A program made the translations under genes and the position numbers. Below are positions 1 through 12,900 of a stretch of DNA of 64,000 bases, piece after piece. Source of the stretch: Caprimulgus europaeus (taxonomy: Eukaryota; Chordata; Aves; Caprimulgiformes; Caprimulgidae); assembly GCA_907165065.1 (NCBI GenBank), contig OU015532.1, positions 35,010,339-35,074,338 on the forward strand, written 5' to 3'. The first letter of the stretch is position 1; every line of letters begins with the position of its first letter. The notes under the pieces were generated by a model. It was not told the origin of the DNA. It worked only from the letters and a program-made list of their open reading frames with translations, and ran no database searches.

Positions 1-1587
1 ATATAATTAGTTGGAAGGCAAATGTGCTGAACGGGAAGGCTTGCAGATTCCAAAAGAGAGATCTCATACATATGCTGAACAACAAAAACTAATCAGAAAT
101 TTAATTTCTATGTTTATATAAAGATTTGCTTGTGAAACAATGGCTCAACATCAAACGAGTAGAACAACCACTCCTAATGTTACACTGAGCAGTAGTAATT
201 TCTGTCCAGTGATCTAATGATGGCCAAACTTGAGAGAATTATTTTAAACCATCTCAAGTGAACCATGATTAAAACTTGGGTTTTAGCCTAATTAATGTGC
301 TCTGAAGGACTCTGTTAATGGTTGCAGCTGTTCTTCTTCATGTTGTGGTGTTAATGTAACTAAGCAAAATAAAGCTTAGTACCTGAGATTGAAAACAAAT
401 TTATAGACTATCTTGGCAAGCAACATTTTTTTTTTTTAATATTTGAGTGGTTTTGATTTAAAAATTCCTAATACTGTTGCATCCAGCCGAGGCATCGAGT
501 CTGCTACATGCTGTACAAACACAAAACCCCAGCATGTTCTCTGATACAAAGAGCTTTACCCTGATCTGTGGATGGACAGACTGCAGATGAGTGCACAAGG
601 AAAATGAGACTTTGATTGGTATGAAAAGGAGTAAATCATAACACAATTGAAATGATACTACACTAAAAAATGAAGATGTTAAATAAAATAAAGAAAAAAA
701 AAAACAAAACAGAAAAGAGGGAAAAGAGGTAGTGGATTACATCTGCAGGGAGGTTCCATCTGTGGGAGATGGGAGATGACACCCAAACCAAAACAAACTA
801 ACCCCAAGCTTGAATATTTTTTAGATAGGCATTTGTGGTTAGTACCACAAATTTATCAGAAATGGGAATTTGCTTGATTGAAAGGATGGCAGCTAAAGGA
901 GAGATGAGTTGTAAAAGACTTAATTATTTAATGTGAAAAGAAGGAAAAGGGAAAAGCCTAAGGTACAATTATCCCACAGAGATGGATTTTTTGGTGTGAC
1001 AAGAAGGATAGTAATACCATAGTGATCAAAAAAAAGGAAGTGTGGGGGTAGACTTGACTAGGGAGACAAAGAATCTTTATGCTCAGTCACTGTGAGTATA
1101 CAGCAGTAGCGAATATTCACAAGGAGAGACTGGAAAGAGAGAGAGGCTGAGACACCAGTTTGTACACATTTCCCCGTTAGCTCTACCCAAGCTGTAAAAA
1201 ATAGAATAAGAACAACTTTCCTCCTGTCTCTTATTCCTTGGGATCATAAAAAATGCAAGAAATAATAAGAATTGGCAGGCTTTTTATTCATATTGACGTA
1301 TATTTCCCAGGTTCATGCTGAGTTAAATGTGTGGTCTTGTGTCAGTGCAGTCACTCTCTAATGTTTTAGAGAAAGTAGTGGAATGCCAAGTACTCATGTG
1401 GTCACTACTTTATATATTAGCATGGTTTAAAGAGGAGCTTCATACTGCTTTTGATACTCTTAAGGGTACTCTTCTTTGATGCTTATATTTCTGTTCAGTA
1501 TCACCTTTTAGTTTTTAAGGAAATTTAATTTTAATTCAGAAAGAAGTAATTCCAGAAATATCTTCTCTCCTTATAGATCATAGAGAA
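1..1587. other. Inferred RYR3 intron 1, AT-rich, no feature seen
   Basis: No coding exon, RNA gene or recognisable transposon is visible. There are short A- or T-rich runs (for example about 427-440 and 693-708). The only sizeable open frame is short and shows no family resemblance. Assignment to intron 1 is an inference from RYR3 exon 2 at 39612 and from the absence of exon 1. Confidence 0.6.
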
Positions 1588-1751
1588 GAATCATAGAATC
1601 ATTTAGGTTGGAAAAGACCTTTAAGATCATAGTCCAACCTTAAACCTAATGCTGTCAAGTCTACCACTAAACCATGTCCTAAGCACCACATCTACACATC
1701 TCTTATATACCTCCAGGAATGGTGACTCCACCACTTCCCTGGGCAGCCTTT
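1588..1751 (-). mobile_element. CR1 LINE 3'-end fragment, joined to an LTR
   Basis: The left edge carries the CR1 3' terminus in reverse (GAATCATAGAATC, then AGGTTGGAAAAGACC). It continues through the conserved 3' UTR and last codons (CACCACATCTACACATCTC, GACTCCACCACTTCCCTGGG). At about 1751, just after GGGCAGCC, the CR1 match stops and LTR-like sequence begins. This is a truncated, non-autonomous copy, antisense to RYR3. Confidence 0.88.
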
Positions 1752-2465
1752 GATCCTTGTGTCTCTACCTTCTTCCCGCAGTGGCACAGGGGACAGGGAA
1801 TGGGCGTTGCAGTTAATTCACCTCTGCCGCTCTTCCTGCAATGAAAGTCCAGAAGTAATGAGTTCCAATGCAAGCTTCCCGTGGAGTCACGGACCTCTTC
1901 GGGCTCAGCTCCTGGCTCTGGCATGGGGACATCCACAGACTGCAGACGGATCTCTGGTCCAGCGCACCTCCTCCCCCCCAGCTCTGGGGGTCCACCCCTG
2001 CTCTAGTGTTGAGCGTCTCGATTTCAGTCACACTTGCCCTCAGGCTCAGCTTCTCTGCTCCAGCGTGGAGTTCTCCATGGCCTACATGTGGGTACCTGCT
2101 CCGCTGTTGAACCTCCATGGGCTGCAGGGACCTCCTTTGCCTTTCCTGCTCCATGCAGTTGAACTGGGTGTCTGAGGTTCTCTGTCCTTCCCTCCTCCTC
2201 CTTCCTCCTGGCAACAAAGCTCTCTCTTTGTTTAGGCCAATGTTCGTCTTTTGTTCAGGTCAACGGTCTCTCCTCCAGGTTCTCTCCACCTTCTTCTGTC
2301 CAAGACAGTCCTTCCCCTCACAAATATGGATTCACAGAGGCGTTTTTTTCTATTGCCAATTATCTCAGCCAGGGCTGGAGGTGGGTACATCTTGGAGCCA
2401 GGGGAGTTTCATGAAGCTTCTCACACAGGCCATCACTTCTCCCTCTGCCAAAAACATGCCCCCCC
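1752..2465 (-). mobile_element. Minus-strand endogenous retroviral LTR fragment
   Basis: Read on the minus strand, this GC-rich block carries repeated GGAGCAG-containing units and the string CTGCAGCCCATGGAGGT, which also occurs in the plus-strand LTR at 3637-4782. Both also share a GGAGCGGCAGA ... CATTCCCTGTCCCC segment. The upstream part (minus strand of about 2150-2465) matches 20475-20775 closely and differs from the 3637 element, so it is a related subfamily. The downstream (R/U5) end is missing at the join with CR1 near 1751. The 80-150 codon open frames inside it are by-products of high GC and do not resemble retroviral proteins. Confidence 0.75.
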
Positions 2466-3631
2466 CTGCTGAGCTGCTTCATAACTCTGATACATATTTC
2501 GGTATGAAATACAAATACTCACAATTTCAGTGTAGCATCTTACTGTTTGCCTTTTCGTTGTGGTGGTAAGAGGTAAGAGATTAATGACACGAGAGACAGA
2601 GGTGAAATAACTTGGATGGAGCAGTCTGTTAACAGAGTACATGTTACCACTGACTAGTTCTTTCTAACAGTGTTTACTCACCCAGCTTTATATTGCACAA
2701 GGCACAGAACTTTTCTGGGAGTGTACCCATTGAGACAGAACCAGCTGGCAAAAAAGTCCTTAGTGCCAAGTCAGAAGGAAGAATTTTAGAATAACACTGA
2801 AGCTTGTCTATAGGCCAAAACTCTCCAAATCAGGTTTACAGTCTTAGCTGGATTTCTCTCACTGGGAGAACCATCCTCAAGTAGCAGGAAGGGCATTCCT
2901 GAGCGTTGGGTGTTTATGAAGAATACAGTGTTAAAAGAAAAGGTAAGAAAGTCTCTGACTTACAGGGGTGTCAGTCTTTTCATATGCTTTTTCTTGCTGT
3001 GTGAGGTAGTGAAATATTTTTGCTTATGTGTAGTGGAGATCAAGGGTGGTCCTAAGATGAAATAGCTTGTGCTCATGATGTGCATGGTGAAAACTTGCAT
3101 CCAAGCTAAAACAGGCAATCAGGGGCCATTAGGGCAGAACTAAAGCTAGTTGCCATGTCCTACTCCATGACTGCATGACAGTTTACTTCTGCGGGTTATA
3201 GTATAGTTTATGCTAAAAATTTCCCAGAAAGCTTGTCTGTGCTTTTACCATATGGCTTTAGAGCTGGCCAGTCCTCTTTTCTAGGAGTATGTATGAATTA
3301 GGTCTGAGGCAAAAGACACACACATTTTAGGAGAGTGTCTTGCCCAGCTACTGGTAGGTAATTTTTATAGCTGTAATTCTTTCAGGCATGGGATACCATT
3401 TATATTTTTTTATATTTTTATATTCAACAGTAGAGATGCAGTTCCCAACAAAGAAGGGGAAAAGTTGAAGTCAGCATTCCTTTGTCCTTTTTTTGGTGGG
3501 ATTTTGTTTGTTTGGTTGGTTTTTTGCATTCACAGTTAAATCATGTCTCTCAGTTTACTTAGAACCATTGTTGATAATGAGTAATTGTATGAATATAGTG
3601 AAGTCCAGCATTGCACAAGAAACTTATTGGC
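2466..3631. other. Inferred RYR3 intron 1, no feature seen
   Basis: AT-rich unique-looking sequence. It ends with AGTTC (3632-3636), the left copy of the target-site duplication of the next LTR. Nothing coding is supported. Confidence 0.55.
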
Positions 3632-3636
3632 AGTTC
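3632..3636. repeat. Target-site duplication, left copy (AGTTC)
   Basis: AGTTC directly precedes the TG of the LTR at 3637 and is repeated at 4783-4787 directly after its terminal CA. A 5-bp duplication fits ERVL/class III-type insertion, although class I elements can also give 4-5 bp. Confidence 0.9.
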
Positions 3637-4782
3637 TGTATTGGGTTTGTGTGGCCAGGTTTTAGTAGCGGGCGAGTTACATAGGGGTGGCTTCTGTGAG
3701 AAGCTGCCAGAAGTTTCCCCCATGTTCGACTTGACACAGCCAGTGCCAGCCGGCTACAAGAGCAGACCTGCCGCTGGCCAAGGCCAAAGCCCATCAGTAA
3801 CGATGGTGATGCCTCTGTGAGAGCAGAATTAAGAAAAAGGGGAAAGAAAAAAAAAACCGACACACTTTGCAGCGAGAGAGAGGAGTGAGAAGATGTGAGA
3901 GAAACAACCCTGCAGACACCAAGGTCAGTGAGGAAGGAGGCAGAGGAGGTGCTCCAGGTGCCGGAGCAGAGATTCCCCTGTAACTTTTGGTGAAGACCAT
4001 GGTGAGGCAGGCTGTCCCCCTGCAGCCCATGGAGGTCCATGGTGGAGCAGATGACCACCTGTAGCCTGTGGAGGACCCCACACCAGAGCAGTGGATGCCC
4101 GAAGGAGGCTGTGACCCCACGGGAAGCCCGGGCTGGAGCAGGTTTCTGTCAGGACCTGTGGCCCGTGGAGAGAGGAGCCCACGCCGGAGCAGGTTTGCTG
4201 GCAGGACTTGTGACCCCGTGGGGGACTTGCGCTGGAGCAGTCCCTTCCTGAAGGGCTGCACACCATGGAATTGACTCACCCTGGAGCAGTTTGAGAAGAA
4301 TTGTCAGTCATGGGAAGGATTCACACTGGAGAAGTTCGTGGAGGACTGTCTACCATGGGATGGACCCCACACTGGAGCAGTGGAAGAGTGTCAGGAGTCC
4401 TCCCCCTGAGGAGGAGGGAGCGGCAGAAACACCGTGTGATGAACTGACCCCAACCCCCATTCCCTGTCCCCCTGTGCTGCTGGGGGCAGGAGGTGGAAAT
4501 CAAGAGAGAAGTTAAGCCTGGGAACAAGGGAGGGGTTGGTGTTTTAGGATTTGTTTTTATTTCTCATTATCCTTCTCTGATTTGATTAATAATAAATTAA
4601 ATTAATTTCCCCCAAGTCGAGTCTGTTTTGCCCGTGCTGGTAACTGGTGAGTGATCTCTCTCCGTCCTTGTCTCAACCCATGAGCCTTTCATTATATTTT
4701 CTCTCTGCTGTCTATCTGAGGATGGGGAGTGATAGAGTGGCTTTGTTGGGTGCTGGTGTCCAGCCAGGGTCAACTCACCACA
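3637..4782 (+). mobile_element. Complete solo LTR of an avian endogenous retrovirus (ERVL-like)
   Basis: This 1146-bp element starts TGTATTGGGTTTGTGTGG and ends CAACTCACCACA, giving TG...CA termini, and is flanked by AGTTC on both sides. The middle (about 3940-4390) is a chain of degenerate units, each ending in a form of CTGGAGCAG or GGAGCAGT. An AATAAA at 4591-4596 sits before a segment typical of R/U5 (GTCTGTTTTGCCCGTGCTGG). No internal retroviral sequence or second LTR is adjacent, so the provirus has collapsed by LTR-LTR recombination. The family assignment rests on memory of similar passerine LTRs and on duplication length. Open frames inside on both strands are not considered genes. 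Confidence 0.88.
4591..4596 (+). promoter_or_regulatory. Polyadenylation signal AATAAA in solo LTR
   Basis: A canonical AATAAA lies about 190 bp before the LTR end, at the expected R-region place. It is in sense with RYR3 and could in principle end transcripts within intron 1. No GT-rich downstream element was checked in detail. Confidence 0.5.
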
Positions 4783-4787
4783 AGTTC
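4783..4787. repeat. Target-site duplication, right copy (AGTTC)
   Basis: Identical to 3632-3636; it marks the right border of the solo LTR. Confidence 0.9.
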
Positions 4788-6564
4788 TCAGGCAAAGATT
4801 TCTAAATTGCAAAGGCTATGCCTGAAATACTCAGTAAAAGTCTGGAAAAATCCCTCCCCTGAGCTTCCACTTACAGGTAGAAGTGACCTAATAAAGTGGT
4901 GCAGTGTCATTTATTTGGCTGCCTGTGTGCTTCCAAGAAATGTTTCAAAATGCTGTAATTTTTTTTTCTGTGGGAGTCTTAGCTCCATGGTAACCATATC
5001 CAGTTTAACTCTTAAGGAGTCTTGTCACTGTAGAGAAACCCTCTTATCTAATGATTGAATCTACTGCAGTCTCCTTTTAACAGCCTGCCTTTCCTTCCTA
5101 CCTCTACCTCTAAGCAAAGTTTTGTCAAGTGTGTATGCAATTGATTCTCTGGTTAAGGATGTCATCACTTCAGAATCATTCTTCATGTTTTCCTCCTGAA
5201 CAAGCAGAGAAAAACAGGCTGAAGACAAAGGGATGCTGCGATGATGAGTCAGACCGTAGTCTCACAATTTGCAGAAACAGTACCACTGACACCTTTGAAG
5301 TTCAGGATGTGGGAAACAAAGTATGATGAGTATGTAAATATTCTTGCATGAAATGATGCTGAAATAATTGTGACCTTTAGAAAAGAACCAGTGCTGTGAC
5401 AGAGATAATCTGTAAGCTACACAGGAGTTCCTTTCATTCTGTTCCATAGCATAAGATAAATTTGGAAGGTGAAAGGTGACAAATTCCTTTCTAAAGGATC
5501 GTATTGAAGTGTCTCGGGTTCAGAGAGAATTAAACACACTAGAGGATATAGGCTTTATAATAAGAAATGTACAAGGGTTTTGCAAGGAGTTCAGCACCCT
5601 GGTACATGAGGAATAAAATAACCTCTGTACATTCAGAAACTTAGGAGGACATTTCCAGAATAATGTTTTAAGATAACTGACTTTTTCAGATTTGCATGGT
5701 AATTTGTGGAGTAGACAAGGAAGAGGAAGGTTGGTTGTGAATATTTTTTACTTTCCTCATAACAACAGTATTCACTCTAAATCATAGTGGCATCTCAGTA
5801 GCTAGACCACTGCTTCTGAAATGATTTGATCCAAAACCTAATGATACACCTTTTTTGTGGATTTTGGTTATTTTCAGCCAGCTGTCTGTATATAACCAAG
5901 GAGAGAAAGTCCTGTCTCATCCCTTCGAGCCTCTACCATTCTGTGATTCTGTCATCTTGAAGTCTGATGCCTGGTGCATACTGAATATAGATGTTTATTT
6001 ATTTATTTGTTTGTTTCCTCTACACCACTTTTCTCTCGAGCAGATAGCATGTCAGCAGTCTACAAGGGCTTTAAATTCAACTGCGATTAGTCCTCAGCCT
6101 GCACTTGGATTTTACTATCATTGTACTATTGCTTAGTCATTATAATGAAGCCATACTGAAACACTGATGGCTTGCCTAAGACCTTCACATCATTCTGTGT
6201 TGAAATGAATGTGTATGCTGCTATCCTGATAAGAGTCACAATAGATGGAATTTTTTTACTCTCTTTTTTTAAAGTTGTTATTCAGAATTAGATTTTTCTA
6301 CTTAGTAGAAAACATGGCTATAAAAATTTAGCACAGATTGAAAATATTCTTATAGCTTAAATTGTTCTGTTATTTGCTTGTATCATGAGAGGCTTTAATA
6401 ATACTACAGGTTGTACTCCAGATAAAGCATTTTTAATGAATATCCCACTTCTGTGGACCTGAATCTTACTAAAACCAAAAATTATTTATTTGCATTATTG
6501 GTTGTCTTTGTCTCATGTTGCTTACAAAATACTGTCAGAGAGCATGGATCCCCCTCCTAGCTGA
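4788..6564. other. Inferred RYR3 intron 1, no feature seen
   Basis: AT-rich sequence without a recognisable transposon or exon. Several open frames of 60-110 codons are present but none resembles a known family and none has exon-like borders. Confidence 0.5.
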
Positions 6565-6918
6565 AGTTCTCAAGCTAGGAGAACAGCTCTCCACAACAAC
6601 CTGAAAGGAGGGTGTAGCGAGGTGGGTCTCAGTCTCTTCTCCCAAGCAACAAGCGACAGGACAAGAGGAAATGGCCTCAAGTTGCGCCAGGGGAGGTTTC
6701 GATCGGATATGAGGAAAAATTTCTTCACCAAAAGTGTTGTCAAACATTGGACCAGGCTCCCCAGGGAAGAGGTGGAGTCACCATCCCTGGAGGTGTTTAA
6801 AAGCCGTGTAGGTGTGGTGCTTGGGGACATGATTTAGTGGTGGGCTTGGCAGTGTTAGGTTAACGGTTGGACTTGATGATCTTGCAGGTCTTTTCCTGCC
6901 ATGATTCTATGATTCTGT
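6565..6918 (+). mobile_element. CR1 LINE 3' fragment, plus strand
   Basis: It contains the end of the CR1 ORF2 (the [20 protein letters not shown] and [12 protein letters not shown] type peptide is encoded near 6620-6750) followed by the 3' UTR and terminal GATTCTATGATTCTGTAA octamers. The first about 30 bp (CTCAAGCTAGGAGAA) join directly to ACAACAACCTGAAAGG, so an internal stretch of the usual CR1 sequence is deleted. It is in the same orientation as RYR3. Confidence 0.9.
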
Positions 6919-9900
6919 AAAGCGAAATGATAGCACCAACCGTTTTGTTAGTGAAGTCAAATCTATTTCAAGTCCCTCCAGACAAGCTGCAGTAACTGAT
7001 GAGCACAATAGGAGTCTCCTCTCACTTCTGTTGTCAGGAATAACCCATTTGAGGGAAGTTGTGGTTACAGCCCCAGGACCATGTATATATATTTTGTAAC
7101 ACTTAACATGTAAATTCAATTTATTTTATACTCTCTGTGGCCATCACTGACCAAAAATGTTTAGATGAACTTCACAGAATCAAACCATACTTTTATTTTT
7201 AAAGATTTTAAAAAATCTTTTAGGATCTTGTGTTTCAATGCCATGCTGTGTTATATTAACTAAAATATTTTTGTGCTAAATACCCAGAATATACTCTCCT
7301 CTCTAAAACAGGAATAAGCACAATTTTAAAGGCTACTAGTAATTGGGAAGGGTCTGTTGTCAGGTGATCCAAGAGAGTATTTTCCTTAGTTTTACTATAC
7401 AGTTATACGATAAATACTCATAGCTTATTTAATTAGTGTATTTTTAAACCAATATACAAATGACAATGAAAGTTTCATAGCTATGATTTTTATGCTTTTT
7501 GGTGTGTAAAGTTTTTTTTTAAGCCATCCTTTCAGAGCTTTTCAAAAACTTGTTCTTTGGGTTATAATTTCATTGTGACATGAAAAAACAAATTATAAAG
7601 ATTTCCCTGCTTCCTTTAGTCACCCTTACTGTTATTTCTACTGATGATCTGCACTAGTTTGAATTTGATTTTTTAAATTTCCTTTATATTTTTGGTGCAA
7701 AATTTTGCTAAGCTGAGCTCATTGGTTAAAAAATGAACATAATCAGAAATTGCTCCTGTGCCACTGTGGTTAGTCTTCATTCAGTCCTATAAGTGAGTGT
7801 GATGATTTCTTCATGTCTTAATGTGTATGACTACACATAACTACTACTGCTCAGTGAGACAAATTATTTTGTAAATATTTTCAGGCATACAGGGAGAAAA
7901 TTGGTATCAGTAATTTTATTGTCTCCCTTTTCTGGGGTACTAACAAGTTGACTTGTTCTTTGTATCCCCAAATTTGGTATCTGTTACATTAGCACAGTAG
8001 AATAAGTGATAAATGAATATCTGATTTATTACAGTTATTTTCTTAAGTTTGGTGAACAAAGAATTCTATTTAAAATTAAGATTATTAGAACCTCAAAGAG
8101 GAGGGAAGAAACTGAGACTGAGTCTTCTGAGTAACAATTTTTGAACTCCCTTTAAAAAACCACAAACATGCCTTTAAGAGATTCTGCTTAAATAAGACAA
8201 CTTTGCTCAATTATTTTATTTTACAATAATTGAAGCACTAAGTAAGTATGTTGTCTAGCTACATTTCTATTTCTGTAGAAGGGAGTAGAATTAGAGAGTT
8301 TCTTCTACGGTCTCAGATGATCCATAATCCACAATAGATGGATACATTTTTTTTAAATGGAGAAAGATTAACATGAAGGCTGTGGAAGTCCTGGACAGCT
8401 GAATACGTTAAGATTTGTGGAATATATGTTTTTTCCAGGTGTGGGGTTGAGAATAAGCTTATGTGAACAAATTAGCTGTGCATGTTTATCTTAATAATCT
8501 TACTATGTTCACTAGAGATACGTATAGAATACAGGAGCTGTAGATTGTACTTTTACTAATGGTGTAATCTCCCTGAAGTGTGCTACACTACTCCAGGTGT
8601 TTAAATAAAAATATAGTAAGATCTCTTGAGTAATTTCAAGCTTAGCAAACCTAAATGCCAGCTTTTTATTATGGTCCTAAACTATCTCCAGTTAATGCAA
8701 TAAATTTAAAAATAAAACCTATTTCAGAAATTTGAGTCATTTATAGAAGTGACATGATGACCATGAAATCATAGTGCTAGCTGTAGCAGATGACTCTGGA
8801 GTTACTTAAATATTTTTGTCCTTTAACAATGATGAGAGTTATTCCTTTAATTTAAAATTACTTTTGTTTAGAGTTATTTAATTCTGAAATTCTTATATTC
8901 AGAAACTGTTCTCTCACAACTCTTCTAGCATACAGTAGAACCATCAAAGAGGTTTTTTACATTTGATGTTAAAGAAGTGACAAGCCAGTCATGCAAAAAG
9001 AAAGCTGATGTCCCAGCTACCATGGCATGAATTGGAAAGTTCAGCAAGTTTTATAAGGGAGTTTTCTCAGGCTTGCATTTGAAGATTAGTCCAGATCTTT
9101 CCAACATTCACAACTGCATTTTGTTTATGGTGATTTTATGTGTTAATCTATGTCCAACCTTAATGGAATTTATAGAAGTGTTTACATATTCTTATTGTCT
9201 GGGTGACTTTGTAACCTTTTTCAATTTTTTTTTTCTGTGTATAAAAAATAGTTTCTGTCACTCACTCAGTAAAATATACTGCATTTTGAATTGCAGTTGT
9301 CTGAAAAGCTTTAGCAGCAATTTTATGTTAACAATGCTTATTTTCTGCAGAAAAAAATTGTGTTCACGCTTTAATATACAATTTGGGGCTTCATGCACAG
9401 AACTGCAGCTTTCTGAACTTTGTTCTGATTTCTCTTGGTGACTGATAAAAACTATTGCTAATAAAGTTAATTTGACACGAAAATGATGTACCAGTGTGTT
9501 GGCTGCTGGCTATCCCGGCTATTCTTGCATTATAACCTGAAATGCGTGCGGATTTTGTGTAGATAGGCTGCCTAAGATTTCCAGTAAGGGTAGGGGAAAG
9601 GCTCAGGTTTGCACCTAGTGATAATCATCCAGCCTGTGAGTGGTTTCACTGTAAGTTAGCAATGCCTGTTCTTCATCATCTGATGAAGGTAGGTGATGTC
9701 AGGTCACTATATACCACAGTCTTTGATGATCATATGGTATATGATGCAAAGTTGTCATATATCATAGTGTTTCATAATGTCTCAAGTCAGCTGTGGAGGA
9801 AACATTAAGAATTAGGAGGTTCTAATATAATAATCTCTTAAAAGTATTCCTTCTTTCTCTTGGCTACAAATACAATCTGCTTTTTTAGAGAGATGGATTT

Positions 9901-12900
9901 GTTAACAATTTCAAAGATTAGTACTTCAATGCAGGCTATTTGTACAGTTATATATAATGCTACATATAGCAGGCTTCCTCAATTATTATTTAAATGAAAT
10001 TTTAAATGAACCTACTGATGAACAGTAGAAAGCACTAATAATACTCTTCACTGTTTTATGTGATTTGGGGAAAAAAGTTTTATATTTTTGGGCTTTAATT
10101 TAAGTTTTTCAGTAAGTTGATGTAATGCTTCTGTGGCAGAATTTTTATACTGTCCCTGCAGTGGTTTTCTATCATATTTCAGTAGTCGCTTCAGTTATTA
10201 AGGTATAGCATGGGATGTTCTGTAACACGAGAGAAGCATTTCACACTGTGTGGGCCAGAAGACATCAGGAAGGGATAGTACTTTTCTCACCTCTGAAATG
10301 AATGTTCAGTGTCTCACAAATATGCTATAAGCTTTCTCAGGCTTCAGTTTTTACATATTAGAAAAGTAAGTATGTTATCTAGTTTATGTACAGGTGCTGC
10401 GAGTGCTGATGTTTTCTGATATAATTCTTAGGCTGGAAACAAGATCTCAATTTTATCTCAATTATTTGTGTGTTGGAAGTGCACAGAGTGAAAAAGCTCA
10501 GTGATACAAGCCCTTCAAATTTATTTGAACCCATTGCTTATCCTGTACATTTAGTGAAATAACTACCTAAGAATACCTCTGTTTGATCACATTGTGCTTT
10601 GCTGCCTGTCAGGTTCTGTTATCTGCCTTTCTGTTTCTTTTTTATTTCTGATAAATTGAGATAGAATTTAATATTTTTCTTCAATTTTCTTTAGATGGAA
10701 GAAATTGGAATCACAGACTGTGTTGAAGCAGCAGCTAATGTCTTGTTAAAGAAAGAGAAAAAATAGCAGGATAGGAAGTGCCAGTGCGAAAAGTGACTCA
10801 ATGAGGAAGGAGATAAATACATAACTTTTGAGATACAAAAAAGAAGCCTGCTACTCTCTTGCAAATAGATGATATTTACCTGTTTGTGCTTTCCATGCAG
10901 AACTGGGGAGATAAGAGGGGTACAAATAAAGATCCTGCTAAGCAGTAAGGGACTACATAATAAAGCAGAAGGAGGCACAGTGACAGAGAACTAGAGAAAA
11001 CTGGGACATTCTGTTCTTTTTGGCATTTGAGCTGGAGAAGGGGGCATGGAAGTGGTGGTAAAAGCCACTGTCCCTGACCTTGTTTGTCACTGGTGACTGT
11101 GAGAATACGCTGGCAATTTGTATTTGGATGTGTCTGTATGACATGGAGGTCTTTTGATTGGTGTCTGCCTCTTGAGCAGATGCTCTCAGACTCTTGTAGA
11201 CAAGCTGAGACAAGCTTGCGTTAGGCAAGTCTCCATCCTGTTCCATTCTGCTGATCCTGACAATTGGTGATCAAACAACTGTCTTCAGCATATGTGAGTT
11301 GAGCTTTGAATGGAATATATGTGATGGCAAACCTCAAAGAACAGACTTAATGTCAGGATAAAGAGATCTTTGTCTTACCTTTGAGACTATTGACAAATAA
11401 GGAACAGATTAACTCAATTAATGGAGCCCTATTAGCATTGCCCAGTACAGCACATAGTTACATATTTTTCAGTAGAGATTCGGTTTGGTGACAGACAGAT
11501 CTGCATTTTCTTATGCTTAAAAAAAAAGTGTTTATGGCTCTACTGTGGATTAAATTGTGCACATTTGTTTATATGCTGTACTGGTTCTGGCTGGGACATT
11601 TGGCAACTATCAAACCACAAAACTAAGAGCAATTTAGAGTTTACAACGACTTCTTTGATTGCATACTTTAAAACAATTTGTTTACTTTTTTTTTTTTTAG
11701 CTGGGTATAAAATTATCACACAAGATGTGTCTGTTTGCACTGTGAATGACAGTTTAAGTTTTAAAACCAGTACTTGGGCATTTGGTATGCCCATGCACAT
11801 CAGAAGTAGCTAGAACTCTGCTTTAACTGAAATAGAAACACCAGGTGTGAGTTGGAGAAGACAGACAGAATACACAAACAGAGAGAAGCAGCTATGAGAT
11901 TGACATGGTAAATGAAGAGTGAAGAAAATCAATATATGACAAAGCCTGAGGTGAGAGATGATGCAGGGAATGGACATGAGAGATGTGCAAAACCAAAAAA
12001 GAGGAGCTGATAGCTAGGTAGGTTCAACTTTTTGAAACCTTTCTTTTAGGATCTTCATGTAGAAGAGCAACTGTTAAAAATACATCAATTCATGAAGATT
12101 TTGCTGATTCTGTATAGAGTATGATTTACAATAATCTAGTGTCAGGTAGGTTGCTGTGAATCTTTGGAGACACGTTTTGAGTTCCCATTAAAACAAAGAC
12201 CATGGAAAATGATTAGTATAGGCCTTAAATTGATGTTCTGTGAACTTTGTAACTACCGGTGCAGCCTTTTGAAAGAGAAAGAATGGCTGAAGTTAGTAGT
12301 GATGCATAAAACTTCATCTAGGAATAGGAGGATACTTCAGGAGCTTTATTGTTCACATAAACATATTGTTCTTTAGTGGACATGGTTGAAAATACAAGAA
12401 GAAAATAATTGTGTTGGAGCTTCAGATAATGAACCAAGAATGTAGAAATGAAGTTTGCTAAGTTTGTATGGAAGGTTTTAAGTGTTCTATTATTGTAGCC
12501 AATTTTAGTTTGAACTAATACAACTGTGCTCTGTTGAAGATGGGGGAGAGGGTGTGAGAAAACTTGAACGTGGCAGAGTGGCCTTTTCTGCTCTGATTGC
12601 AGTATAAAACACTTGGAAGTTAACATTGTTATTTTTATATCGGGCTTCTCCAAGCATGTAACACTTTCCATACTGTAGCACATCACCTTTGTAGGGGACT
12701 AAACCAATTAATCTTCAAAGAGAACTGAAATATTTGTATTGTAGGACAGACAGTCTTATTTGTATCTTTTTCTCTCTTACTATAATTAAATAATGCCAGC
12801 AGTTTCATGAACAGTTTAAGAAAAGATAGTGACTGGTGTCTTTGCAGTGCAATTGCTTCTTCCACAGTATAAAGTGTATGTAATTTATTTACAGTACATC

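Noticed and set aside
3624-4279. Open frames of 113-161 codons on the minus strand
   Set aside because: They lie inside the GC-rich solo LTR and result from its repeated units; composition and lack of any domain argue against a protein.
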